Shown in pieces: positions 35,347-42,954 of a stretch of 64,000 nt of DNA. The notes beneath the pieces are model-generated. The model had not been told where the DNA came from, searched no databases, and saw nothing but the letters and a program-made list of their open reading frames with translations. A program made the position numbers and the translations under genes. The stretch is from Tissierellia bacterium (lineage in GTDB: Bacteria > Bacillota > Clostridia > Tissierellales > Peptoniphilaceae), in assembly GCA_030535395.1 (NCBI GenBank), contig JAUNLK010000001.1, positions 62,001-126,000 of the forward strand. Reading direction: 5' to 3'. Position 1 is the first letter of the stretch. The number at the start of each line of letters is the position of its first letter.

Positions 35347-36902
35347 TATTCCACACTGACCAAATAGAAGTAGGTGGGCTGGCCGCCATAGACCATTTCA
35401 AAGTCAATGTCGGAGAACTCCCCTTCCAGGGACTCCAGCAGGGCATCGCCCTCCTCCTGGGAGACCTCCTCTCCCCGGTAGAGGGTGACAAAAGTGGTGT
35501 TTTCGTCTTTCATTTCATCGATGAGTTCCCGGACCACCTGGGGCAGCTTTTTGCCACAGGACTTGATTTCCTTCTTGTTGATGCCAATGAAATCGCCCTT
35601 TTCAATATTTTTGCCACCCAGGGTGGTGTCCCGAACGGCATAGGTGATCTGCCCGGTGTTCACTTCTCCAATGGCCTGGGTCATGGTGGCCTCATTTTCC
35701 TCCAGGGAGGCCTCCGGCTGAAGGTGGAGGACCGCCTGTATCCCCTCGGGCATGGTCTTGGTATTGAGAACCACCACATTCTTCTTGGAGACATCCTGAG
35801 CGGCCAGGGCCGTCATTTTAATATTGCCATTGTTGGGAAGAATGATGATATTTTGAGAGGGCACCCGGTCCATGGCCTTGAGGAGCTCCTCCGTGGGGGG
35901 ATTCATGGTTTGCCCCCCGGTGACAATTTCATCCACCCCCAGCTCCTTGAAGATCTCCTCCAGGCCGGGGCCATTGGTGACGGCCACCACCCCCAGGGGC
36001 TTCTCCTCCACAGCTACTTGGGGACTTTCCCCCTGGGGAGCCTGGTTATTTGCGGTAATTTCAATGTCCTCAAGGCCCACCAGGGGCAGGAGGAGGTCAA
36101 AATAGGCCCCCAGGGCGTCACTTTCAATGGTGAGCTTTTGACCCCGGGAGGCGGCCTCCACGGACACCCGCCCCTCCAGGTCCTCTACGGCAGCAAGGGC
36201 GCCCTCCCTATCCCCCACTAATGTGGCAGTGAGGCTGTAGTCGTAGACCTTGGCACTTTGGTCCTGTCCCTGGGAGACTTCCTCCAGGGTCTTGCCCTGA
36301 GCAGTGAGGAGGGCCCCCTCCAAAAGGACCACCAGGCCCATGCCCCCGGCATCCACCACCCCGGCCTCCCGGAGGACGGGCAAAAGCTTGGGGGTGTTGT
36401 CCAGGCTCTTCTTGGCCTGCTGGAGGACATCCTCCAGGAAAGTCACCACTTTGCTGTGCTTTTTGGCCACCCGAATGGCATAGTCGCTGGTCTCCCTGCC
36501 CACAGTGAGAATGGTCCCCTCCGTGGGCTTCATGACGGCGGAGTAGGTCATTTCACTGGCCCGCTTAAACGCCACAGCCAGATCCGAAATGGTGGCCGCC
36601 TCCACCTCCTTGAGGCCGTCGGCAAAGCCCCGGAAGAGCTGGGAGAGGATGACGCCACTGTTGCCCCGGGCCCCCATGAGGGCCCCGCGAGCGGCCACCT
36701 TGGCCACTTCCCCAATGGTCTCATAGCTTGCGCCATTCATTTGGCTGACGGCACTTTTCACCGTCATGGACATATTGGTCCCCGTGTCCCCATCGGGAAC
36801 GGGAAATACATTGAGCTCATTGATGAGTTCTTTTTTTACTTCGATATATCTGGCCGCATTGTTCAGAGCCAAGGCCAGGTTTTGAGCTGAAACAACATCC
36901 AT
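35346..36902 (-). CDS. fakA: DAK2-domain fatty acid kinase catalytic subunit (FakA/YloV)
   Basis: Catalytic subunit of fatty acid kinase, which phosphorylates FakB-bound fatty acids for phospholipid synthesis. It has 518 residues. The Dhal/DAK2 kinase domain begins near 8; NVFPVPDGDTGTNMSMT (30-46) supplies the Asp residues that bind magnesium-ATP. ARGARGNSGVILSQLFRGF (about 70-88) follows. A middle domain and a C-terminal domain found in all YloV proteins complete it. The ATG has GGTGG 4 bases upstream. The asp23-fakA pair is conserved; fakB was not seen here. Confidence 0.94.
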   Translation of the reverse strand: MDVVSAQNLALALNNAARYIEVKKELINELNVFPVPDGDTGTNMSMTVKSAVSQMNGASYETIGEVAKVAARGALMGARGNSGVILSQLFRGFADGLKEVEAATISDLAVAFKRASEMTYSAVMKPTEGTILTVGRETSDYAIRVAKKHSKVVTFLEDVLQQAKKSLDNTPKLLPVLREAGVVDAGGMGLVVLLEGALLTAQGKTLEEVSQGQDQSAKVYDYSLTATLVGDREGALAAVEDLEGRVSVEAASRGQKLTIESDALGAYFDLLLPLVGLEDIEITANNQAPQGESPQVAVEEKPLGVVAVTNGPGLEEIFKELGVDEIVTGGQTMNPPTEELLKAMDRVPSQNIIILPNNGNIKMTALAAQDVSKKNVVVLNTKTMPEGIQAVLHLQPEASLEENEATMTQAIGEVNTGQITYAVRDTTLGGKNIEKGDFIGINKKEIKSCGKKLPQVVRELIDEMKDENTTFVTLYRGEEVSQEEGDALLESLEGEFSDIDFEMVYGGQPTYFYLVSVE

Positions 36903-36910
36903 GGTTCCAC

Positions 36911-37264
36911 CTAATCCATTCTTATATCTTCGACTAAAACATCAATGGTATCAACGCTGAGGCCCGTGAGGGATTCCACATTGAAACGCACACTGTCCTT
37001 GATGTTTTGGCCCACGGTGGAAATCCGCACACCGTACTCCACGATGACGTGGAGCTGAATACTCACCTGCTCATGTTCCGTATCCACGTAGATGCCCTTG
37101 GTGAAGTTCTCGAATTTCAAAAGTTTAAAAATATTCTCAGTTGTGGACTTCGATGCCATACCCACGACACCGTAGCTCTCCATTGCGGCAATTCCCGCAA
37201 TGGTGGCAATGACTTGATGATCTATCGTAATGTTGCCATAGGAATTTGTTAAGGTAATCGGCAT
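36911..37264 (-). CDS. Asp23/Gls24-family envelope stress protein (YloU)
   Basis: Small alkaline-shock-type protein of 117 residues that in staphylococci forms membrane-anchored filaments. The core is visible as YGNITIDHQVIATIAG (7-22), then ESYGVVGMASK and VSIQLHVIVEYG, with a final VDTIDVLVEDIRM. The start is the ATG at 37264 with AAGGAGG 7 bases upstream; 12 upstream codons belong to the leader. Always found in front of fakA in Bacillota. It begins the operon that runs to the coiled-coil gene. Confidence 0.92.
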   Translation of the reverse strand: MPITLTNSYGNITIDHQVIATIAGIAAMESYGVVGMASKSTTENIFKLLKFENFTKGIYVDTEHEQVSIQLHVIVEYGVRISTVGQNIKDSVRFNVESLTGLSVDTIDVLVEDIRMD

Positions 37265-37298
37265 ACACGCCTCCTTTTTTATTTCACAGCTTTGACCC

Positions 37299-37307
37299 AT
37301 TATACCA
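37299..37307 (-). promoter_or_regulatory. Extended -10 promoter of the asp23-fakA-recG operon
   Basis: TGGTATAAT on the minus strand: perfect TATAAT with the TGn extension. No good -35 was seen at the usual distance. Confidence 0.68.
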
Positions 37308-37345
37308 TAGGAAGCTTATTCAATGGACCCAGAAGGCCCCTCCCC

Positions 37346-37374
37346 TTGCACAGAGTTTTATTTTGTGGTAAAAT
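37346..37374 (+). promoter_or_regulatory. Promoter of rpmB
   Basis: TTGCAC (37346-37351), 17 bases, and TAAAAT (37369-37374) preceded by TGG, an extended -10, on the plus strand. It is divergent from the asp23 promoter about 45 bases away. Confidence 0.75.
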
Positions 37375-37406
37375 TTCTCGTATTGTAGACGACAAGGAGG
37401 TGCAAC

Positions 37407-37598
37407 ATGTCGAAGAAATGTGAAATTTGCGGTAAGGAAAAAACTTTCGGAAATACGGTTTCCTTCTCCCACAAACGTGGAAATCGTAGTTGGTCCCCCA
37501 ACCTTCAGAGAGTTCGCGCTGTCGTCAACGGATCTAAAAAAAGAATCTACGTATGCACTCGATGCCTACGCTCTGGACGAGTTGAACGCGCCATCTGA
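37407..37598 (+). CDS. rpmB: Ribosomal protein L28
   Basis: Large-subunit protein of 63 residues. It has the zinc-type Cys pairs CEICG (5-9) and CTRCLRSG (50-57), and the typical FSHKRGNRSWSPNLQRVR (20-37). The ATG is preceded by AAGGAGGTGCAAC. It is a single-gene unit with its own promoter and two consecutive terminators. Divergent rpmB / asp23 is the normal Bacillota arrangement, which places the accessory stretch immediately beside it. Confidence 0.97.
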   Translation: MSKKCEICGKEKTFGNTVSFSHKRGNRSWSPNLQRVRAVVNGSKKRIYVCTRCLRSGRVERAI

Positions 37599-37602
37599 TG
37601 AG

Positions 37603-37629
37603 AGCCGATGAAAACATCGGCTTATTTTT
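37603..37629 (+). terminator. First terminator of rpmB
   Basis: An 8-bp stem (37603-37610 with 37615-37622), AAAA loop, then TATTTTTA on the plus strand. Confidence 0.88.
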
Positions 37630-37634
37630 ATGCC

Positions 37635-37687
37635 AAACACAAAAAGCCGGCGGAAATAAATCCGCCGGCTTTTTGTGTTTTTTTGTT
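37635..37687. terminator. Very strong bidirectional terminator
   Basis: A perfect 20-bp stem (37635-37654 with 37661-37680) with a six-base loop, and T-rich sequence on the plus side. It carries its own A-run and T-run inside the stem, so it can work both ways. It insulates rpmB from the repressor gene that converges on it. Confidence 0.9.
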
Positions 37688-37913
37688 TCTATTTGTTCTC
37701 GCCTCAAGAGCTTCATTAGCGAGCTACTATATTGAGGCTAGAAATCTACAAGCTTTTTCAAAACTCAATTAGCTTTCCAGAAATGTTGAGCTACCTAAGG
37801 TATGCCTATGATTCTTGAGGGGATTTTGGGGTTTTAGGCTCTAGTGATATAGGAATAGAACTGAAAATAACACGCTTCAATTATTCGAGAAGATAGATAC
37901 AAGACGCATCACT
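37688..37913. other. Low-GC non-coding stretch with scattered short repeats
   Basis: About 226 bases with no credible gene. It is clearly AT-richer than the housekeeping operons. It holds a 7-bp inverted repeat, GCCTCAA at 37701-37707 and TTGAGGC at 37732-37738. GAGCTAC occurs twice (37721-37727 and 37788-37794), and further CTCAA/TTGAG half-sites lie nearby. This could be an old insertion boundary or protein-binding sites. No attachment-site pair was recognised. Confidence 0.4.
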
Positions 37914-38546
37914 TTAAAGTACTCTACTCAGTTTGAATGTAGCTTTGCCTAAAATGAGTACATCATTCATGTTCTCTAGCGTCATTGGCGAATATCTTGG
38001 GTTCTCCGCTCTAAGCTGCACCACTCCGCCTATTTTGTATACTCGCTTTAGCGTGGCTTTACCATCAATGAGAACTGCAGCAATCTCTCCATCTTCCACT
38101 TCGTGCTGTTGACGAACGAAAACTATATCTCCATCAAATATATTAGCGTTGATCATTGTATCTCCAACAATTCTTAAGGCAAAATCAGCCTGAATTTTCT
38201 CTGAGATATCTATGTACCCTACAATATTTTCATCTGCCAAAAAAGGCGCCTCTGCTGCAATCATCCTAACTAACGGTATTTTTTTGTCGGTTTTTTCAAA
38301 TAATAAAACATTTGGGTCGGATATCTTTTGGGCTGACCTCATAGTGTAGGTGGTTTTACCTAATAAATAATCGACATCAACATTAAAAAAATCTGCTATA
38401 ATCTCTAGATTTTCGATACTTGGTTTTCTATTCCCAGCCTCATACATACTAATAATAGATGGTGAAAACTTGAGAGCCTCAGATAGCTCCTTCTTGTTCA
38501 ATCCCTCGGACTCCCTCAAGTCCTTTAGTCGATTTTTGAATTCCAT
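37914..38546 (-). CDS. Phage-type repressor: XRE helix-turn-helix plus S24 peptidase-like domain
   Basis: A 210-residue CI/LexA-like regulator. The helix-turn-helix spans about 6-60 (LSEALKFSPSIISMYEAGNR) and a S24 domain about 85-205. In S24 proteins the catalytic Ser is in GDSM; here it is GDTM with Thr130. The Lys of the dyad is present (ATLKRV, Lys167). The Ala-Gly cleavage site expected near IAAG reads IAAEA (96-100). So self-cleavage is doubtful and the domain may serve only for dimerisation or ligand sensing. The ATG follows GGGGGAATT. There are no phage structural genes nearby. It lies in low-GC DNA, indicating transfer. Confidence 0.88.
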   Translation of the reverse strand: MEFKNRLKDLRESEGLNKKELSEALKFSPSIISMYEAGNRKPSIENLEIIADFFNVDVDYLLGKTTYTMRSAQKISDPNVLLFEKTDKKIPLVRMIAAEAPFLADENIVGYIDISEKIQADFALRIVGDTMINANIFDGDIVFVRQQHEVEDGEIAAVLIDGKATLKRVYKIGGVVQLRAENPRYSPMTLENMNDVLILGKATFKLSRVL

Positions 38547-38622
38547 AATTCCCCCTTTTTAGGAAAATACCGTCAACCTCCCTATGTAATATTATGCTTT
38601 CTTAATCTCCTGATCCATCTGA

Positions 38623-39033
38623 TCATCCTTGTACATCCGAAGTGGTATTTTCTTTCTCTTTTATTTTGGCCAGGGAAAGTATATTTTCAATTTGGTCCAA
38701 TATGAATTTTTTTGTATCGTCGTTTATCTCCTCACCGTCTAGTGACATATAGAGTGTGCCACTTTCTAGGTCTTGGCGCATCTCCTCCACATTTCTTGCT
38801 ATGTCGGACTCGACCGTAAAGCTCAATAGCGGGTTTAAAGATACTCCCAATAAATAATCCGCACTGACCTCCAATTTTTTTGCAATTTCTAGCAACTCCC
38901 TGTCCCTCACAGGGCGACTGCCGTTTTCAATCCTGCTCAATACGCTTTCACTCATACCCACACTACTTGCCAGGTCTGCCTGATACAGTCCACGCTGTAT
39001 CCTTATTCGCCTAATTCTCTTTCCTGTGTTCAT
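38623..39033 (-). CDS. XRE-family transcriptional regulator
   Basis: A 136-residue protein. The helix-turn-helix is at about 5-62, with QADLASSVGMSESVLSRIENG fitting the Cro/CI family. A Glu/Asp-rich helical C-terminal half (about 70-136) has no recognised domain. It lies 76 bp upstream of the S24 repressor, in the same direction, in AT-rich DNA. The ATG has GAGGG 4 bases upstream. An ATAG-TTG-CTAT palindrome overlaps its probable transcription start and may be its own operator. Its targets are unknown; the sulfur genes next to it are candidates only by position. Confidence 0.85.
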   Translation of the reverse strand: MNTGKRIRRIRIQRGLYQADLASSVGMSESVLSRIENGSRPVRDRELLEIAKKLEVSADYLLGVSLNPLLSFTVESDIARNVEEMRQDLESGTLYMSLDGEEINDDTKKFILDQIENILSLAKIKEKENTTSDVQG

Positions 39034-39053
39034 GGTTCCCTCAACTTTCTATA

Positions 39054-39073
39054 ATAGCAACTATACTATACCA
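39054..39073 (-). promoter_or_regulatory. Promoter and palindromic operator of the XRE gene
   Basis: Extended -10 TGGTATAGT (39065-39073) on the minus strand, followed by the palindrome ATAG-TTG-CTAT (39054-39064) at the expected start point. This is a typical layout for autorepression by an XRE protein. Confidence 0.5.
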
Positions 39074-39157
39074 TAATTCCAAGACAATCACCCTTAGAAG
39101 TCCAAATGAAATAAAGGATTGGCATAGATGCATTCCCCAACATTTGAAACAGAAGCC

Positions 39158-39191
39158 AAAAAAATCCCCCCAGTGCGAGATACACTGGGGG
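39158..39191 (-). terminator. Intrinsic terminator of the yedE-cdr unit
   Basis: A 9-bp GC-rich stem (39167-39175 with 39183-39191), seven-base loop and seven T on the minus strand, about 40 bases after the cdr stop. Confidence 0.92.
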
Positions 39192-39228
39192 CATTTTTGT
39201 TTACTTCTCAATTCATGGAGTCATGAAA

Positions 39229-40920
39229 TTAGTCGAAGTTGTATTCGGTGACGATTTTGTCTCTTCCGGTGGTTTGATCCAGGAAGTATTCGTTGTAGCA
39301 GATGCCCATGAAGGATCCGTCAATATTTACGATATTGTCGAAGCCCAGTCCTTGGAGGGCCAGGAGGACATTGTAGGATCTTTGAGAGGATCTGCAGTGT
39401 ACGTATACGGGACGATCTTTGGGGATTTCGTCCAGACGATCTCTGAATTCGGACATGGGGATGTTGACGGCGTTGATGAGGTGACCTTCTTCAAACTCGT
39501 CTTTTTCTCTCACGTCAACGATGAATGCGTCGTTTTCTACCAGTTCTCTCACCTTGGACACGGGGACTTTTTTGAAGTCTTCGTGGAGAATGTTCAGGCC
39601 CACCAGTGCTGCGTGGTTGACGGGGTCCTTGGCGGTGGAGTAGTAGGGGGAGTAGCAGAGCTCCAGCTCTTTCAGGTCTTCCAGGGTGGCGCCCATGGTG
39701 ATCATGGCTGCCAGTACGTCAATTCTCTTGTCTGCTCCACCCTTACTGATGGCTTGGCCACCGAGGATTCTGCCGGTGGGCACTTCGAAGATCAGTTTGA
39801 GGAAGAGGGGGTGGGGATTGGGCATCAGACCCACTTTGTCGTTGGGGATGATGTAGGCAAAGTCGTATTTGAAGTTGTACTTCTGGCACATTTTTTCGTT
39901 CAGACCGGTGTTGGCCACGGTGAGATCGAAGAGGTGGATACAGGAGGAGCCGATGACACCATTGTTGTTGTGGTATTTGCCGTACATGTGGTCAGCAGCA
40001 GCTCTTGCCTGTCTTTGTGCGGGACCTGCCAGGGCGAGTTTGGTCTTGTCGCCGGTGAGTTTGTGGAAGGTTTCGATGACGTCCCCTACAGCGTAGATGT
40101 CGGGATAGTTGGTTTGGTAGTTGTGGTTGACCAGGATGCCGCCGGTTTCGCCAATTTCAATGCCGCACTCTCTGGCAAGTTTGGTTTCGGGAGCTACACC
40201 AATGGCCATGACAACGGCTTCAGATTTGATCTCTTCGCCAGTTTGAAGAACGATGGCATCGTCTTTTACTTCCACCAGGATTTCGCCCAGTCTCAGGTCC
40301 ACATTGTGATCCATGAGTTCTTTGTGGAGGATTTGAGCCATGTCGAAGTCCACAGGTTGCATGATTTGGTCGGTACCTTCCACCAGGTGCACCTTGCGGC
40401 CAGCTTCGATGAGGTTTTCAGCTACTTCCAGACCAATGAAGCCGCCGCCGATAACGGAAACTTCTTGAACATTGTTGGCTTCCAGGTAGCCTTGGAGCTT
40501 TTGGATGTCGGTGACATTCTTTACGATAAATACATTGTCCTTGTCCACGCCTTTGATGGATTTGGGCTTAATGGCGGAAGCACCGGGAGCCAGGGCCAGT
40601 TTGTCGTAGGATTCGGTGTAAGTTTCCCCGGTGAGGAGATTTTTTACAGTGACATTCTTCTCTTCGGGATTGATCTTCACCACTTCTTGTTGCACTCTGG
40701 CTTCAATCTTGTATTTGGTGGCAAATTCGTTGGGATCCATGAGGACCAGCTTTTCGCTGTCATCGATGATGCCACTCAGGTGGAAGGGAAGGGCACAGTT
40801 GGAGAAGGAAACGTGGTGACCACGCTCGATCATAATTACTTCTGCACTCTCATCAATTCTTCTAACTCTTGCAGCAACACTTGCGCCACCGGCTACGCCA
40901 CCAATTACAACAACTTTCAT
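39229..40920 (-). CDS. cdr: CoA-disulfide / persulfide reductase with C-terminal rhodanese domain
   Basis: FAD enzyme of the CoADR-Rhd family, which reduces CoA-disulfide, CoA-persulfide or polysulfide with NAD(P)H. It has 563 residues. The N-terminal FAD motif is IGGVAGGASVAARVRR (6-21) and the single catalytic Cys42 lies in SFSNCALPF. NAD binding is by VIGGGFIGLEVAENL near 160-175, and the FAD end motif is YAVGDV. The rhodanese domain occupies about 465-560, with Cys509 in HCRSSQRS. A second Cys at 541 is unusual. The ATG has AGGAGG 7 bases upstream. A 488-base structured region separates it from yedE on the same strand; together they suggest uptake and reduction of sulfane sulfur. Confidence 0.93.
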   Translation of the reverse strand: MKVVVIGGVAGGASVAARVRRIDESAEVIMIERGHHVSFSNCALPFHLSGIIDDSEKLVLMDPNEFATKYKIEARVQQEVVKINPEEKNVTVKNLLTGETYTESYDKLALAPGASAIKPKSIKGVDKDNVFIVKNVTDIQKLQGYLEANNVQEVSVIGGGFIGLEVAENLIEAGRKVHLVEGTDQIMQPVDFDMAQILHKELMDHNVDLRLGEILVEVKDDAIVLQTGEEIKSEAVVMAIGVAPETKLARECGIEIGETGGILVNHNYQTNYPDIYAVGDVIETFHKLTGDKTKLALAGPAQRQARAAADHMYGKYHNNNGVIGSSCIHLFDLTVANTGLNEKMCQKYNFKYDFAYIIPNDKVGLMPNPHPLFLKLIFEVPTGRILGGQAISKGGADKRIDVLAAMITMGATLEDLKELELCYSPYYSTAKDPVNHAALVGLNILHEDFKKVPVSKVRELVENDAFIVDVREKDEFEEGHLINAVNIPMSEFRDRLDEIPKDRPVYVHCRSSQRSYNVLLALQGLGFDNIVNIDGSFMGICYNEYFLDQTTGRDKIVTEYNFD

Positions 40921-41408
40921 CTTTCTACCTCCTAAAATTTTTTACAGTAGATTAACTTTCTGGGCCAAGGTCCGCTCAGGTGTAGATCTCAGGGCAGGGC
41001 CTTGGTCCGGACCGGAACTTCCAGGGCTCCTTTCGCCATCATGGTTGATAATCATCAAACCAAATGATGCGAAAGACAGCCGTTTTTAAAATTGGGGAAG
41101 GTCCCGGTCTGGAAATATATTTGTATGTCCCCCCCGGCAGTGCCCTCTGAGATTTCACTTAAAAATCTTGGGCCCGCCGGGGGATCTGTGGACTGAACTT
41201 GAAAAATATATTCGATTTAAAGGTCCAGTCCATTGTATTTGCTGAAACCCCAAAAAGAGTTCCAGGCAATGAAATGATTGTCCGATACCGGCTCAAGTGT
41301 CAGGAATTAAAGCTCCCCCACCATTCTAGCCGGCCGAAAGACCCTGAAGCTGAGATTGCCTCCGCCCCGGGCCATATATCAATCCCCTTTTTCAAGGACT
41401 CCTGAGAT
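40921..41408 (-). ncRNA. 488-base non-coding region between yedE and cdr made of consecutive long hairpins
   Basis: No credible gene. On the minus strand five inverted-repeat helices follow one another. E: 41189-41195 with 41226-41232. D: 41131-41138 with 41176-41183, with inner helices 41142-41145/41170-41173 and 41150-41155/41163-41168. B: 41104-41109 with 41010-41015, and 41096-41100 with 41018-41022. C lies inside B: 41031-41036/41069-41074, 41038-41042/41064-41068 and 41043-41046/41058-41061. A: 40965-40970 with 41000-41005, just before the cdr ribosome binding site. None is followed by a T-run, so they are not simple terminators. No promoter with both boxes was found. A structured leader, processing site or riboswitch is inferred. 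Confidence 0.55.
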
Positions 41409-42722
41409 TTATTTAAAATCGTCGGGATGTCTATGTCTGGGGGGAACCAGGCAGGATTTGTATCCAGCGAAGAGCTTCAGTGCCGCAACTGCCCCCAGGG
41501 AGATGGAAACCATAAAGATCCACCCGGAAATGGAGAAGTTGGGAATGGATGAGTAGAATGCACCGATATTACATCCCTTGGCCAGTCTGGAGCCGAAGCC
41601 CATGCAGATGCCGCCCAGGGAGAAGAGCAGGGCGTTTCTGGAGTCGAATTCAAAATTGAAATTGAATCTTCCCGCCATGAGGAAGGCCACCAGTGCGCCG
41701 ATGATGATGCCGATATTGAGCAGTACCCCACCGTCGTTGAGGATGCCCTTGGCCACGGTTTCGTTGATGGAAGCAAAAGCGGGATCCGCGAAGTTCACGC
41801 CAAAGAGGCCCACGAACCAAACGGCCATTTTGGTAAAGCTGGAAGTGACCCCCCAGGCCTTGCCATTGAATACTAAGTAGCCCGCAGAGATAACGGAGAG
41901 GATGACAGCTCCGGTGTTGAAGCTCCAGCGCTCCACAAAGAGCTTGTGGTAGATGGCCCAGAAGGTGGACTCAGTTTCCACAGAGTCAGTGAGTTCTTTT
42001 TCGAAGTCCTCGTAGTCGGATTTGGGATCCAAATAGGTGCCCTCAGCTTTTCTCATCCGCTCATAGGACTTGGTGAGATAGTACAGGAAGATCAGACCGG
42101 CCAGGGTAATGATGAGTGCCCCAAAGTGGCCGAAGTAATCCGGCAAATAGGCCTTCACCCCAATTTCCCCAATGGGATTTCTGTCAATGACCTCCCGGAG
42201 ATAGTGTCCGGGAATGGTAAAGAGAATGAAGAAAGGCAGGGCGATAATGGCGTGTCCTTCCCCTTCCCCAAAGTCTGCCAGAGTACCGGAGGCGCAGCCA
42301 CCGGCGATGATCATTCCGATACCGAAGATAAATGCCCCCACAATGGTGGCGATATTTACCATATGCACATTTTGAGTTCCGGGGATGATATCCACGCCCT
42401 CACCTGCCATATAAGCGGGCAATGCACCCCCCACACTGGCCTTGTACTGGATATAGGTAAATAACACTGCAGCGATTGCCAGGGAAATGAGAATGGCCTT
42501 GGTGAGAGAGCCCTCTCCCCTTACGTAAATTCTCTTGATGCCGCCGGCAAAACCAAATCTCGATCTTGTGAGGGTGTAGCCCAAAAGGGAGCCCGTAATC
42601 AAGGCCACCATGAGTTTGGGCTCATTGAGTCCCCGCGCAAAAACCAGAGTGGCAATGATGACGATGACGCCCAAGAGAACCTGCCACTTCTTAAATCTCC
42701 CAACAAAAGTTTGTGTATTCAT
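41409..42722 (-). CDS. YeeE/YedE-family sulfur (thiosulfate-like) uptake transporter
   Basis: Integral membrane protein of 437 residues in the YeeE/YedE family, whose studied member TsuA takes up thiosulfate through conserved Cys residues. The two repeat motifs are GGCASGTLADF with Cys143 and AKGCNIGAF with Cys384. Membrane helices are spread over 15-30, 38-52, 75-92, 122-142 and further. A charged cytoplasmic loop (about 222-265) divides the protein. A Cys424 near the tail is extra. The TusA-like partner often fused or adjacent is absent; the neighbouring gene is the rhodanese-tailed reductase, which could take over the sulfur. The ATG has AGGAGG 5 bases upstream and a strong promoter upstream. 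Confidence 0.92.
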   Translation of the reverse strand: MNTQTFVGRFKKWQVLLGVIVIIATLVFARGLNEPKLMVALITGSLLGYTLTRSRFGFAGGIKRIYVRGEGSLTKAILISLAIAAVLFTYIQYKASVGGALPAYMAGEGVDIIPGTQNVHMVNIATIVGAFIFGIGMIIAGGCASGTLADFGEGEGHAIIALPFFILFTIPGHYLREVIDRNPIGEIGVKAYLPDYFGHFGALIITLAGLIFLYYLTKSYERMRKAEGTYLDPKSDYEDFEKELTDSVETESTFWAIYHKLFVERWSFNTGAVILSVISAGYLVFNGKAWGVTSSFTKMAVWFVGLFGVNFADPAFASINETVAKGILNDGGVLLNIGIIIGALVAFLMAGRFNFNFEFDSRNALLFSLGGICMGFGSRLAKGCNIGAFYSSIPNFSISGWIFMVSISLGAVAALKLFAGYKSCLVPPRHRHPDDFK

Positions 42723-42746
42723 TGGTACCTCCTTTATTCTTGTTGT

Positions 42747-42775
42747 ATTATAAGTTATGATTTTTTATTTTTCAA
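42747..42775 (-). promoter_or_regulatory. Promoter of yedE
   Basis: TTGAAA (42770-42775), exactly 17 bases of A/T-rich spacer, and perfect TATAAT (42747-42752) on the minus strand. This gives a leader of only about 18 bases, so yedE can be transcribed without the structured element further upstream. Confidence 0.85.
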
Positions 42776-42954
42776 CTATGTTAAATATTATATTAGTTAA
42801 ATAAATATATTTTATTTATAAAATATACACTATAATCTCCCGGGCCCAAATTTTGTATGGACTCTGACAAGAAAACCGCTTCCCAAAACGTTAAGATAGG
42901 TAAATCTATGATTTGTTAAAATGTATTAATTATATTGAATTGAGTGTATATCTG
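42776..42954. other. AT-rich non-coding stretch upstream of yedE
   Basis: About 180 bases without a gene. The first 65 bases are almost pure A/T. Further on, minus-strand CGTTTTGGGA (42881-42890) repeats, with a two-base insertion, the 5' strand of the closing stem of the RNA element upstream. It could therefore compete for pairing with that element's 3' strand. Nothing else was recognised. Confidence 0.4.

Noticed and set aside
38590..38625. 14-codon frame overlapping the XRE stop codon
   Set aside because: Too short, no independent ribosome binding site, and no recognisable leader-peptide pattern.
41199..41405. 68-codon open frame on the plus strand between cdr and yedE
   Set aside because: Lies across paired arms of hairpins, has no ribosome binding site and no similarity I can recognise.
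40921..41408. Known riboswitch or T-box ahead of cdr
   Set aside because: No T-box AGGGTGG core, no S-box, TPP or cobalamin-box signature was found; reported only as an unassigned structured region.
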